From the NCBI GenBank assembly GCA_016794765.1, contig JAEUJG010000103.1, positions 1-25,048 on the forward strand: a stretch of DNA of 25,048 nt, written 5' to 3'. This stretch comes from Spirochaetaceae bacterium. Lineage in GTDB: Bacteria; Spirochaetota; Spirochaetia; Treponematales; Rectinemataceae. The notes below the pieces were generated by a model, which searched no databases, was not told the DNA's origin, and saw only the letters and a list, made by a program, of their open reading frames with translations. The position numbers were made by a program, and so were the translations under genes. Shown in pieces: positions 7,425 through 14,724 of the stretch. Positions within the stretch are counted from its first letter, which is position 1; each line of letters starts with the position of its first letter.

Positions 7425-8570
7425 TCACTGCGGGAGCTCCCGCTTGGGCACGTAGACGATCGCCCCTCCCGGCAGGAAGCGGCCGTCCTCCACGGAAAGG
7501 AACTTGCAGTGAAGCTCCAGGCTCTCGGAGTCGACCTTGGTATAGGCGCTCAGGGACATGATGTAGCGCGCGCCGACGAGCTTCCCGACGCGGACCGCGG
7601 TGGCCTCGTCGTAGGCGCCGGAGAGTTGGACCTCCTGTTCGGCAAGCACCTTCTCGAGTTCGGCCCCTCCCGCCACGAAGCGCAGGTTCTTGGTCCTGCC
7701 CGCGGCGTAGGCGACGAAGCGCGAGGACAGGTAGTCGCCGTACCTACCCTGGCAGGCAACCGATACGTCCGACGACTGTTTCGCGGGAAAGGCCGAGCGC
7801 GCCGCCTCCACTAGGTCGGCCAGCCAACCCTCCGAATCGCGCCTGGTCGCCTCGGCCCGACCCGATTCCCGCAGGATGGCGAGGGCTGTCTCCAGTCCGG
7901 CGGCGGCCGCAGCCTTGGCCGGCGCCGCCGGTCCGGCTTTCATCGGAGCCGCCGCCTTGGTCTGAACCGCGCCCGCGCCGGGGGCAGGTCCAGGCTTCCC
8001 GGAAGCCGACACGGGGGTCGGCGCGGCGAACACGACATAGCGTTCCGCGTTGCCGACATCCCGGGCGTAGCGGAGCTGGGCCGAAATGCCGTCCAGGACA
8101 TCGACCGTCCAGTCCCTGGCCGCCACGTTCGTGGCGAGCTTGCGCCGGGACGCGACCGTCGCGACTGCCGAGCCCTTGTCCGCGACGCTGATCTTGAGGC
8201 CGACGATCTCGCCGAGGGAAAAGCCGGTCATGCCGAACTCGCCGACCAACACCAAGGAGCCGTCGTCGGCCCTGCTTTCCTCCAGCCCCGCCACGCCGTA
8301 ATCGGCGAGGACCGTCCGAGCGGCCTCTCCGACGCGCTCGGCCGGTTCCCGGTACAGTCGGGCCGCGTCGGGCTTGGCGCCCGCCTTGCCCCCGAAGTAC
8401 GCCATGGCGCTTCCCATGAGGGAGTCCATGGAGTCGCTGACGGCCTTCGCCTTGGAGGCTTCGCCGGTCGACAACTCGCGCCGTACCCCCTCCGTCGTCT
8501 CACAGGAGAAGAGCAGGGCGGACGCGAGCGCCGCGGCGAGCGCGACCGCCGCCGATCCTCTTTTTGCCAT
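7425..8570 (-). CDS. Lipoprotein with CsgG/LpoB-like C-terminal domain
   Basis: A 381-residue predicted lipoprotein: basic N-terminus, hydrophobic core and lipobox LLFSC with the acylated cysteine at residue 23. About 40-195 is a soluble region I do not recognise. An Ala/Pro-rich linker (about 196-226) leads to a C-terminal domain whose LEKVLAEQEVQLSGAYDE and VGKLVGARYIMSLSAYTKV segments resemble CsgG, FlgO and LpoB-type proteins, which bind partners in the envelope. No catalytic motif is visible. GGAGGAAGCG precedes the ATG. It is third in a minus-strand operon after 5-FCL and OsmC (18-nt gap). The specific role is unknown; the CsgG/LpoB relation is by eye and would need a profile search. 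Confidence 0.75.
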   Translation of the reverse strand: MAKRGSAAVALAAALASALLFSCETTEGVRRELSTGEASKAKAVSDSMDSLMGSAMAYFGGKAGAKPDAARLYREPAERVGEAARTVLADYGVAGLEESRADDGSLVLVGEFGMTGFSLGEIVGLKISVADKGSAVATVASRRKLATNVAARDWTVDVLDGISAQLRYARDVGNAERYVVFAAPTPVSASGKPGPAPGAGAVQTKAAAPMKAGPAAPAKAAAAAGLETALAILRESGRAEATRRDSEGWLADLVEAARSAFPAKQSSDVSVACQGRYGDYLSSRFVAYAAGRTKNLRFVAGGAELEKVLAEQEVQLSGAYDEATAVRVGKLVGARYIMSLSAYTKVDSESLELHCKFLSVEDGRFLPGGAIVYVPKRELPQ

Positions 8571-8588
8571 CGCTTCCTCCGGGGGCGC

Positions 8589-8996
8589 CTAGGCCCGTTC
8601 GTAGGTCTCCACGATCTCGACGCGGTCGCCCAGGGTTACGCGCACGGGACAGGTCTTGCCGGCCGCGACGATCATCGCGAACTCCTTGTCGCTCAAGGGC
8701 CCCTTGATCCGGTAGGCGACCTCGAGCCGCGCGATCCGGCGCGGATTCGGGGCCATCTCCTTCCTGAGTTCGAACTCGATGCCCTCGAGGGCGCCGATGC
8801 CCTTGTCCCGCGCGAAGAGGCTCATGATCGTGGTGCCGCAGGCGCCGAGGGAGACGGCGCAGAGGTCGGTCGGCGAGAATTTCGAGCCGTCGCCCCCGTT
8901 GTCCTTGGGGGCCATGGTCTCGAGGACGAAGCCCGACTCGTGGACGAGCTCGACGGTGGTCGCCCCGGTGGAGCGGCCGCGCATGGTGACTGCCAT
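8589..8996 (-). CDS. OsmC family protein
   Basis: A 135-residue cytoplasmic protein of the OsmC/Ohr fold, some members of which reduce organic hydroperoxides with a pair of cysteines. Visible marks are FSPTDLCAVSLGACGTTIMS (C46, C53) and GKTCPVRVTLG (C116). The expected helix cysteine and the later cysteine before P-V are both present, so thiol chemistry is possible. It looks closer to the YhfA/OsmC-like branch than to Ohr. GAGGAGG lies just before the ATG and overlaps the end of the 5-FCL gene region (15-nt gap), indicating co-transcription. Confidence 0.9.
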   Translation of the reverse strand: MAVTMRGRSTGATTVELVHESGFVLETMAPKDNGGDGSKFSPTDLCAVSLGACGTTIMSLFARDKGIGALEGIEFELRKEMAPNPRRIARLEVAYRIKGPLSDKEFAMIVAAGKTCPVRVTLGDRVEIVETYERA

Positions 8997-9011
8997 ATTC
9001 CAAATCCTCCT

Positions 9012-9629
9012 CTAGCGAATTCGAATGGTTTCCGCGCCCGTCACGACGAGGTCGACGCCCTCGTCCTCCGGGCCGCAGGGGGTCGCCGCCGCGATCTGGG
9101 CCGCGAGGCAGAAGCCGCAGGCGACCAGTCCCCCGCCGCCCTTGCGGGCGGCCTCGCGGGCGGCGCGGAGAAAGCGGTCGTAGAAGCCCTTGCCCCGGCC
9201 GAGCCGGCCGCCCGCGCGGTCGAAGGCGAGGCCCGGCGCCGCGACGATGACCCGGCGGCGGCCGAGCTCGCCGAGCGTCAGGGCTCGGGCGCCGGCTGGG
9301 GGTTCCGGAATGCCGTAGGCGTCGCGGGGCCAGGTTTCCCAGTCCCCGCCGAGCGGCACGAAGGCGAGGTCGGCGCCTTCGATGCGGGGCGCGGCGACGG
9401 TCTTGCCCGCGGCCAAGGCGGCACGTACGAGGGGGAGGGTGTCGATCTCCCCGCGCATGCTGAGGAAGGCGAGAAGACAGTCCGCGGCGGCGAATTCCGG
9501 CAGTTCGAGGAAGCGGCGGGCGGCGGCCGCGCTCTCGGCGGCGGCCGCCGCCTCCGGAATGGAAGCGACGGCGGCGCGGGCCAGGCGGCGCGCGGCGGTC
9601 TTGTCGGGACGGAGGGGCAGGGCGGTCAT
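9012..9629 (-). CDS. 5-formyltetrahydrofolate cyclo-ligase
   Basis: A 205-residue cytoplasmic enzyme that converts 5-formyl-THF to 5,10-methenyl-THF using ATP. The signature FDRAGGRLGRGKGFYDRF in the second half contains the nucleotide-binding glycine-rich loop and the conserved YDR. The N-terminal part shows LAFLSMRGEIDTLPL and the KTVAAPRI strand typical of the family; length is normal. The start is taken as the ATG at 9629 (MTALPLRPDK), just after a good promoter; a longer frame to 9668 would run into the -35 box and has no support. First gene of the operon with the OsmC-like and lipoprotein genes. Confidence 0.93.
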   Translation of the reverse strand: MTALPLRPDKTAARRLARAAVASIPEAAAAAESAAAARRFLELPEFAAADCLLAFLSMRGEIDTLPLVRAALAAGKTVAAPRIEGADLAFVPLGGDWETWPRDAYGIPEPPAGARALTLGELGRRRVIVAAPGLAFDRAGGRLGRGKGFYDRFLRAAREAARKGGGGLVACGFCLAAQIAAATPCGPEDEGVDLVVTGAETIRIR

Positions 9630-9639
9630 GGTGTCCACG

Positions 9640-9668
9640 ATTCTAGCTTCGCCGGGCCCGGGGGGCAA
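9640..9668 (-). promoter_or_regulatory. Promoter of the 5-FCL/OsmC/lipoprotein operon
   Basis: Minus-strand -35 TTGCCC (9663-9668), 17-nt spacer, -10 TAGAAT (9640-9645). Ten nucleotides lie between the -10 and the ATG at 9629, giving a leader of only about three bases. Confidence 0.6.
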
Positions 9669-9711
9669 GCGAGGATGCGGGATCGGCCGGCCGGAAGGCC
9701 CGGCGCGTCGC

Positions 9712-9728
9712 CCGGGTACGCCACCCGG
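9712..9728 (-). terminator. Short hairpin right after the response regulator stop
   Basis: CCGGGT/ACCCGG stem of 6 bp with a 5-nt loop begins one base past the stop codon of the receiver gene on the minus strand. There is no T-run, so it is only a weak terminator candidate. Confidence 0.25.
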
Positions 9729-9729
9729 C

Positions 9730-10146
9730 CTAGTCGCAACAACTGCCGGGTATGGGGTTCGAAAGGCAGGATTCGATGGTCGCGGCGAGTTCGTCCGTGC
9801 GCCAAGGCTTGTGGAGGCAGGCGCAGAGTTCCGCCTCGCGGCGGGCGCGTTCGATGGAGACCTCGTCGGCCTGGCCGGTCACCAGGATGGCCTTGATGTC
9901 GGGCCGGCGCCGATGCAGGTCGATGAGGAACTCGTCGCCGCGGATCCCGGGCATGAGCCAATCGGAGACGATGAGGGAGGTCGGGACGCCCCGGCCTTTC
10001 AGTTCCTCGATGATGGCGTTCGCTTCGGCCGCGTCCAGGGCCGTTTCGATGACGAAGCGGTCCCTGAAGCGGCGCTTGAGTTCCTGCTTGAGGGCGAGGA
10101 GGATGATAGCTTCGTCGTCGACGCAGATGATGGCGGGGCGGATCAC
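9730..10146 (-). CDS. Single-domain response regulator (receiver only)
   Basis: A 138-residue CheY-like receiver with no output domain. The acidic pocket is D10/D11, the phosphoacceptor D62 lies in SDWLMPG, the switch threonine is T90 in LVTGQ and the conserved lysine is K113 in HKPW. The C-terminus ends in the unusual GSCCD. The start is a GTG with GGGAGG 4 nt upstream. It has its own promoter and no adjacent kinase, so its partner is not evident; the HisKA_2 kinases in the window are candidates. It probably passes phosphate or acts by protein-protein contact. Confidence 0.9.
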   Translation of the reverse strand: MIRPAIICVDDEAIILLALKQELKRRFRDRFVIETALDAAEANAIIEELKGRGVPTSLIVSDWLMPGIRGDEFLIDLHRRRPDIKAILVTGQADEVSIERARREAELCACLHKPWRTDELAATIESCLSNPIPGSCCD

Positions 10147-10199
10147 GTCGCCTCCCTGGATCGACCAGCGTCGCCAAAGCCCCTTGAATTCATAACCCT

Positions 10200-10228
10200 A
10201 GTATACGACGGGGGCGGGCCCGGCGCCA
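10200..10228 (-). promoter_or_regulatory. Promoter of the receiver gene
   Basis: Minus-strand -10 TATACT (10200-10205) with a weak -35 TGGCGC (10223-10228) at 17-nt spacing. The leader to the GTG at 10146 would be about 45-50 nt. The 10147-10304 gap also holds a run of nine G. Confidence 0.5.
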
Positions 10229-10281
10229 CCATACTTCGGGCCCCATCGTCGGCGGCGCCCAAAAGGCGCGGTGCCGTCCAT

Positions 10282-10290
10282 GGGGGGGGG
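10282..10290. repeat. Homopolymeric G9 tract
   Basis: Nine consecutive G on the plus strand (C9 on the coding strand) between the stop of the phosphoribosyltransferase gene and the promoter of the receiver gene, about 77 bp upstream of that -10 box. It is non-coding. Confidence 0.95.
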
Positions 10291-10304
10291 CGCCGCGGGT
10301 CCGC

Positions 10305-10832
10305 TCAGTCGATGGGGGGATTGTCGGCGGCCATGGCGTCGTGGTCGTCGATGTCCTCGGCGTCCCAAGGATAGACTATCCACTTGTCGGGTATGGTCCT
10401 GCCGGCGAAGTAGCGCTTGACCTCGGCCGGGATGGCGCCGCGCTTATCCTTCTTCTTGTCGTGCAGGACGGCGACGGCGACCTCCGCGGGGTCGTGCCTG
10501 AGGAGCTCGCGCACGCAATACTCGAGGGTCGTCCTCGAATCGTCGACTTCGTCGACGAGGAGGATGCGCTTGCCGGCCAGCTTCTTCTCCGCCTCCTCGA
10601 TCCACTGCACCTTGTGGGGCAGGTCGGTGGGCTTGTCGTTGGCGTCGTAGTAGGCGACGCCGACGGCGAGGATGGGCTTGCCGAGGAAGGTCCTGATGAT
10701 GCGGGCGGGGATGAAGCCGCCGGAGCCGATGGCGACGATGATGTCGGGCTCGAAGCCGCTCGCCTTCACGCGGTCGGCGATGTCGCGGGCTGTCCGGTGG
10801 ATGTCCTGGTAGGTAAAGCGGTACTTCTCCAT
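10305..10832 (-). CDS. Purine-type phosphoribosyltransferase
   Basis: A 175-residue type I phosphoribosyltransferase. The PRPP-binding loop is clear at about 91-104 (LLVDEVDDSRTTLE), preceded by the beta strand IIVAIGSGGFIPARII. The short form with a C-terminal KWIVYPWDAED segment recalls xanthine/hypoxanthine-guanine enzymes that salvage purine bases to nucleotides; an aromatic residue (W) in that segment would stack on the base. The exact base preference cannot be read. It stands alone with its own promoter. The ATG at 10832 has no Shine-Dalgarno, and the -10 box is only 6 nt upstream. Confidence 0.85.
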   Translation of the reverse strand: MEKYRFTYQDIHRTARDIADRVKASGFEPDIIVAIGSGGFIPARIIRTFLGKPILAVGVAYYDANDKPTDLPHKVQWIEEAEKKLAGKRILLVDEVDDSRTTLEYCVRELLRHDPAEVAVAVLHDKKKDKRGAIPAEVKRYFAGRTIPDKWIVYPWDAEDIDDHDAMAADNPPID

Positions 10833-10838
10833 AGACGG

Positions 10839-10867
10839 ATACTAAGGAGCCCGGGCGCGCTTGGCAA
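10839..10867 (-). promoter_or_regulatory. Promoter of the phosphoribosyltransferase gene, leaderless arrangement
   Basis: Minus-strand -35 TTGCCA (10862-10867), 17-nt spacer, -10 TAGTAT (10839-10844), then 6 nt to the ATG at 10832. The transcription start would coincide with the start codon. Confidence 0.6.
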
Positions 10868-10923
10868 GAGGGGCTGGCGGCCGCCCGGCCGCAAGCCTCC
10901 GCCCGGCCGCCGCCCCATCACCC

Positions 10924-11643
10924 TCAACGGTCGATCTTCGTCCAGTCGATCGTGTAGCCGATTCGCGACGCGAGGGATTGGATGCCCTCGTCCGTGTGGT
11001 GGAGCATGCCGGCCTCGCTGACGACGATCTTGCCCTCCTTGGGTGCGTAGATCCGCGCCGCGTGGTGGGCCGCCTCCAGGAGGAGCTCGTTGCCGCCCTT
11101 GGCGTCGATGGTGCGGACGGCCCCGTTGCAGGCGCAGACATAGGTCGAGGCCTCGTCCGCCCAGACGCAGAAGGAGGTGCCTCGGACGCCGGCGACCGAG
11201 TGGCTCGTCGTTAGCTCGAAGGAATCCTTGTCCGCGAGTTTGGAGAGGTTCTTGAGGACCGAGCCGATGCCCCCCTTGTCGAGGCGGACGGCGGCCACTA
11301 TCGCGGAAAGATCGACCGAGGCCACGGTGTTCTGCCAGAAGTTGAGGGCGTTGCGGCCGTCGAAGACAATGTCGAGGCGCGCCCCCGGTCCGGTCGAGAC
11401 GACGAACTTGGTCGGGAGTTCCTTTCCGGGTTCCGCCGCCGCGCCGTCGATGCTGACCTGTCCTTCCACGAAGACCACGGTCGCCGTTCGCGCGGCCGCG
11501 CTTGCCGCGGGAACCTTTGCCGGCGGCGACTTGGGCGCGCAGGCGGCGAGGGCCAGGATGGCGAGGGCCGAGGCGAGGGCCGAGGCGAGGGTGAGGGGGC
11601 CTGGAGCGATGGGGCGACGGGCGGTCATGGTGTCGGTTTTCAT
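10924..11643 (-). CDS. FecR-domain lipoprotein
   Basis: A 239-residue predicted lipoprotein: hydrophobic leader of Ala/Leu/Ser repeats and lipobox LALAAC with Cys35. After an Ala-rich linker, ATVVFVEGQVSIDG and STGPGARLDIVFDGRNALNF match the beta-rich FecR domain, and SVAGVRGTSFCVWAD fits its later part. Classical FecR proteins are inner-membrane anti-sigma regulators paired with FecI and a TonB receptor; neither is here. Stand-alone FecR-domain lipoproteins are common, and their role is mostly unknown. Three cysteines in the FCVWADEASTYVCAC segment might form a disulfide. The ATG at 11643 is used; a second in-frame ATG lies five codons later. Confidence 0.85.
   Translation of the reverse strand: MKTDTMTARRPIAPGPLTLASALASALAILALAACAPKSPPAKVPAASAAARTATVVFVEGQVSIDGAAAEPGKELPTKFVVSTGPGARLDIVFDGRNALNFWQNTVASVDLSAIVAAVRLDKGGIGSVLKNLSKLADKDSFELTTSHSVAGVRGTSFCVWADEASTYVCACNGAVRTIDAKGGNELLLEAAHHAARIYAPKEGKIVVSEAGMLHHTDEGIQSLASRIGYTIDWTKIDR
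11561..11596. repeat. Three 12-bp tandem units in the signal peptide of the FecR-domain lipoprotein
   Basis: The unit GCGAGGGCCGAG occurs at 11561-11572 and 11573-11584, with a slightly diverged third copy at 11585-11596. They encode the Ala/Ser/Leu repeats of the leader peptide, so length changes here would stay in frame. Confidence 0.8.
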
Positions 11644-11649
11644 GCTTCC

Positions 11650-11678
11650 ATGTTCGCGCCTTGGCGCGGCGCTGTCAA
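11650..11678 (-). promoter_or_regulatory. Promoter candidate of the FecR-domain lipoprotein
   Basis: A perfect -35 TTGACA (minus strand, 11673-11678) is followed after 17 nt by a weak -10 GAACAT (11650-11655). Six nucleotides then separate it from the ATG at 11643. Confidence 0.45.
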
Positions 11679-11715
11679 ACGACCGCCGGCGGGGGCCGCC
11701 GCCCCGAAGCCGGCG

Positions 11716-12621
11716 TCAGGAAACAAAAACCTCGGCCGCGCCTTCCCGGCGGGCGAGTTCGGCGAGCCTTTCGGCCAGGGCCGGGTCCGGCTCCGCGAGG
11801 GTCGCCGCCCGGGCCGCGCGGACGCCGTAGGGCCGGTAGCGGATGAGGCGGTAGCGGGCGCGGGAACCGGCGCGGGCGAGAACCCTCGCGGTCTCGCGCA
11901 CGGTGCCTTCGAGATCGAAGGCGCCTTCCTGCGCGCCGCCGGTTTCGCCGCCGCCGGGGCCGCCGCCGCGCAGGGCGAGGACGGTTCGGACCTCGAAGAG
12001 GGCGCCGCGGCCCGCCAGGAAGCGCAGGTTCTCGAGGACGGGCGCGTTGTCCGCCCCCGTCAGCGCGCGGTGCTCCGCGGGATCCCAGGCCTTGACGTCG
12101 AGCATGAAGCCCTCGGCGGCTGCGAGGATCCGGGGCCGGGCGGCGAGGGGGCTGCCGCCGTTCGTGTCGACGAGGCCGGGAAGCCCTCGCGCGCGGGAGG
12201 CCTCGAGGAGGGCGGCGAGGAAGTCGGGCTGGAGGGTGCACTCGCCCCCCGACACTGTGATGCCGCGGAGGAAGGGGCGATACCGCTCGATTTCGCCGAG
12301 AAGCTCGCCGACGGAAAGCCGGCGCGCGCGGGGCGAGCTGCCGAGGGCGCAGGCCGCGGCACAGGCGCCGCAATCGCGGCAGCGCGCCTGGTCCCAGCGC
12401 GGCGGAAGGCCGGCGCCGGAGTCGGCGAGGGCGCCCGCCGGGCAGGCGGCCAGGCAGGCGCCGCAGCCGGAGCAGGCGGCGCGGGTTTCCGGATTGTGGC
12501 AATAGGAACAGTCGAAGTCGCAGCCCTGGAGGAAGACGACGGCGCGGTTGCCCGGGCCGTCGACGGCGCTGAAGGGCAGGATCCGCGCGACGAGGCCGAC
12601 CGGCTCCGCCGCGGCGCTCAT
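11716..12621 (-). CDS. yjjW: YjjW family glycyl radical enzyme activase (radical SAM)
   Basis: A 301-residue radical SAM enzyme that would install the glycyl radical on the neighbouring YjjI protein. The SAM cluster motif is CDFDCSYC (Cys34, 38, 41), preceded by the activase-type AVDGPGNRAVVFLQG. An inserted ferredoxin-like region carries two more [4Fe-4S] sets (C50/53/56/60 and C81/84/87/91), as in glycyl radical activases generally. TVSGGECTLQPDF and LVDTNGG follow in the expected order. The ATG at 12621 overlaps the yjjI stop (ATGA), so translation is coupled. Length is close to E. coli YjjW (about 290). Confidence 0.92.
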   Translation of the reverse strand: MSAAAEPVGLVARILPFSAVDGPGNRAVVFLQGCDFDCSYCHNPETRAACSGCGACLAACPAGALADSGAGLPPRWDQARCRDCGACAAACALGSSPRARRLSVGELLGEIERYRPFLRGITVSGGECTLQPDFLAALLEASRARGLPGLVDTNGGSPLAARPRILAAAEGFMLDVKAWDPAEHRALTGADNAPVLENLRFLAGRGALFEVRTVLALRGGGPGGGETGGAQEGAFDLEGTVRETARVLARAGSRARYRLIRYRPYGVRAARAATLAEPDPALAERLAELARREGAAEVFVS

Positions 12622-14180
12622 TTCCGGACTGCCCGGTCGAGGACGCGGAGGTTGTCGAAGGCGCCCTTGCCGAGGACGGTGGCGCCGTTGGCGACGGCCT
12701 CGCCGCGGCGGAGCTTTTCCACCTCGGAGCGCTTGACGAGGTAGCCCGTCACTCGGACCACGTCGGAGTCGGCGGCGTAGCAGGAGAAGTAGCGGCCGCC
12801 CGAGGCGAAGAAACCCTTCACCGCGTCCACGATCTGGCCGGGATTCGACTTGGCCGTCGGCTCGAAGGCGAAGACGTCCCCGGCGCCGGCGACGAAGGGC
12901 GCGTGGAGGGGCGCGGAGCGGAGGAGCTGCTCGTGGAGGGGCGGCTCCTCGCCGATGGGCACCCGGCAGCCGGGCGACACGCCTGAGTCGGAGTCGATGC
13001 CGACCTGGGCGTGGAGGAGGGCGCGCCCGCCCGCCGCCTCGAGCCCCGGGACGCGGTGCGCGGCGACGAGGCGGTCGATCCCGGCAAGGACGCGTTGGCC
13101 GATCTCGTCGGCGGCCCCGCCCCGGCCGAAGCGGTCGGCCGAGCCGGGAGCCGCGCCGGCGAGGGCGTTGGCGAGCTCGGCGAGGCCCACGAGGCCGAAC
13201 ATCGCGGTGAAGCGCGATCGGGAGACGAGGCCCTCGGACGCGAGGAAGGAGGAGGCGAAGAAGCCCGACTCCCCGAGGAGGAAGCGGCAGCGCTCGTCGA
13301 TGTAGGCGAGGGTGGCGGCGACCGCCTCCGCGAGGGGACCCGCGAGGAAGGCGCCGAGGTCGGCGGCGGCTCCCGTCGGCGCGGGGAGGGCGCGGCCGGC
13401 GAGCCGGGCGAGGTTGAGGCGCACGAGGGTCAGGGAGCCGCCGCCGATCGGCAGGCCGTTGTAGCAGCTCGCGATGGCGTAGGGCGCGAGGCCGAGGGCG
13501 GCGAACTCCGCCTCGAAGCGGGGATGGTTCGCGAAGCTCGGCTTGGCGGTTTCGAGGGCGCAGGCCGCGGCGGCCTCGGCGAAGGCGTCGGGCGTCACCG
13601 CGGGATCGTAGCGGAGGGAGAGGTTCGGCACGGCGCGTCCGGCCCCGCGCTGGTGGCGGAGGATGGCGCGGCCGACCGCGGTGGAGCGGGGGCCGAGGTC
13701 GGCGTGGCAAAAGGAATCCGGGTTGTCGCGGTCGATCTGCTCCATGAAGAGGCGGACGGCCTTGTCGGCGGAGGGGGAGAGCTCGCCGTCGGGCCCGAGG
13801 GCCGCGGGATCGGCCTCCACGAAGGGTTCGAGCAGGGCATCGAGATCGCCGATCCAGACGGGGTAGCCCGTGATCGAGGGGACGTGGCGGTAGATGCCGA
13901 GGAGGGCGAAGATCGCCTCGAGGAGGTCCTTCGGCGGCTCGACGCGCAGGAAGGCGGAGCCTCGCCGCAGGTAGGCGGCGTAGTCGGGCAGGATGTAGCG
14001 GGGCCGATAGGGGGCCGGGCCTTCGTTCAGGTCGCAGACGATCCCCGCGTCGCGCAAAGCCTGCAGGGCGGGGGAAATGCGGAGGGGCGCGCTGCGCTCC
14101 TCGCCGAGGCGCGCGAGGGCGCTTACCTTCTGGCGGTAGGTGAGGGTCGTGTCGCGGATGGTGTCGAGAACGGGGTCCAT
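12618..14180 (-). CDS. yjjI: YjjI family glycyl radical enzyme
   Basis: A 520-residue cytoplasmic, oxygen-sensitive enzyme of the function-unknown YjjI family (E. coli YjjI is about 516). The radical site is Gly479 in VVRVTGYLVK, 41 residues from the C-terminus, where the family places it. A candidate thiyl cysteine is Cys239 in AIASCYNGLPIGGG. The reaction is not known. The partner activase is directly downstream with overlapping start and stop. AGGAG lies 6 nt before the ATG. The operon is divergent from pruA across a regulatory gap with palindromes, and the two may share control. Its shorter length and RVTGY loop separate it from PflB, PduC-like GRE and NrdD. Confidence 0.92.
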   Translation of the reverse strand: MDPVLDTIRDTTLTYRQKVSALARLGEERSAPLRISPALQALRDAGIVCDLNEGPAPYRPRYILPDYAAYLRRGSAFLRVEPPKDLLEAIFALLGIYRHVPSITGYPVWIGDLDALLEPFVEADPAALGPDGELSPSADKAVRLFMEQIDRDNPDSFCHADLGPRSTAVGRAILRHQRGAGRAVPNLSLRYDPAVTPDAFAEAAAACALETAKPSFANHPRFEAEFAALGLAPYAIASCYNGLPIGGGSLTLVRLNLARLAGRALPAPTGAAADLGAFLAGPLAEAVAATLAYIDERCRFLLGESGFFASSFLASEGLVSRSRFTAMFGLVGLAELANALAGAAPGSADRFGRGGAADEIGQRVLAGIDRLVAAHRVPGLEAAGGRALLHAQVGIDSDSGVSPGCRVPIGEEPPLHEQLLRSAPLHAPFVAGAGDVFAFEPTAKSNPGQIVDAVKGFFASGGRYFSCYAADSDVVRVTGYLVKRSEVEKLRRGEAVANGATVLGKGAFDNLRVLDRAVRK

Positions 14181-14378
14181 GCGTCGCTCCTGGCGATGGC
14201 GGCGGGTCGGCCCTTGGGGCTCGGTGCTCCCGCCATCGAAAGAATTTTAACCGCTTTGGCCTCGATGCCGGTCCGGGGCGCCGCAACGGCCTTCCTTCGG
14301 ACCCTAGGCGGAACCCCCTTCGTCCCGCCCGCATGCCGGCCACGGTTGTTTATCGCCGCGACGCGCGATGTTATCTTG

Positions 14379-14407
14379 ATAGTACGACCGGCGGCCGGCT
14401 TGATCAA
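14379..14407 (-). promoter_or_regulatory. Promoter candidate for yjjI-yjjW
   Basis: Minus-strand -35 TTGATC (14402-14407), 17-nt spacer, -10 TACTAT (14379-14384). The leader to the yjjI ATG would be about 190 nt. The -35 box lies inside the palindrome CTTGATCAAG. Confidence 0.5.
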
Positions 14408-14442
14408 GATCCTCATGCTTTGGTGACCTATCTGATATATCA
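14399..14442. promoter_or_regulatory. Palindromic operator candidates between yjjI and pruA
   Basis: Two perfect 10-bp palindromes, CTTGATCAAG (14399-14408) and TGATATATCA (14433-14442), lie in the AT-richest part of the yjjI-pruA divergent region, and further TTGAT pentamers occur on both sides. They overlap or flank both predicted promoters. The factor is unknown; neither site matches a full FNR box (TTGAT-N4-ATCAA). Confidence 0.4.
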
Positions 14443-14444
14443 AG

Positions 14445-14473
14445 TGGATTTCTGATTTGATTTGAAGTATAGT
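14445..14473 (+). promoter_or_regulatory. Promoter candidate for pruA
   Basis: A -10 TATAGT at 14468-14473 has a poor -35 (TGGATT, 14445-14450) at 17-nt spacing, which would fit a regulated promoter. The leader would be about 245 nt. Confidence 0.35.
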
Positions 14474-14724
14474 GCCTTGCTCGGCCGCATCGAAGGCGGA
14501 ACGCGTGGTTCCGCATCATCACGTTGCCGCAGCCGCGGCAGGCGAGGAGGCAAGCGAAAACGATCCGTCGGACGCCGTCGGCGTCTCTTTCCCACATCCC
14601 CATACCTATGGATTACCCCGAGTCCCCGCAGCTACCGTTTCCGCCAGCCGGAAGCCACGCGCGCGGGACCGATGGGCCGGCCGCGAAAGGGGCCGACCTC
14701 CCGTCACCTTGGAAAGGAGTATCC
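14474..14724 (+). other. Long structured leader of pruA
   Basis: No gene of its own is seen in this 250-nt stretch. It holds three compact hairpins in a row: GCGGAAC/GTTCCGC with a 5-nt loop (14496-14514), TGCCGC/GCGGCA (14525-14540) and GACGCC/GGCGTC with a 3-nt loop (14571-14585). From an ATG at 14608 an open frame continues in phase into pruA and is rich in proline codons, but it has no Shine-Dalgarno. I do not recognise a known riboswitch. Confidence 0.4.

Noticed and set aside
12618..14180. Anaerobic ribonucleotide reductase or pyruvate formate-lyase
   Set aside because: The length (520), the RVTGY loop and the YjjW-type partner fit YjjI; PflB and NrdD are longer and have different active-site motifs.
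14420..14445. NrdR box or full FNR box in the yjjI-pruA gap
   Set aside because: TGATATATCA shares an AT core with NrdR boxes but lacks the flanking bases, and the half-sites are too close for FNR (TTGAT-N4-ATCAA).
14474..14724. Known riboswitch class in the pruA leader
   Set aside because: I could not match the hairpins to any conserved riboswitch core by eye.
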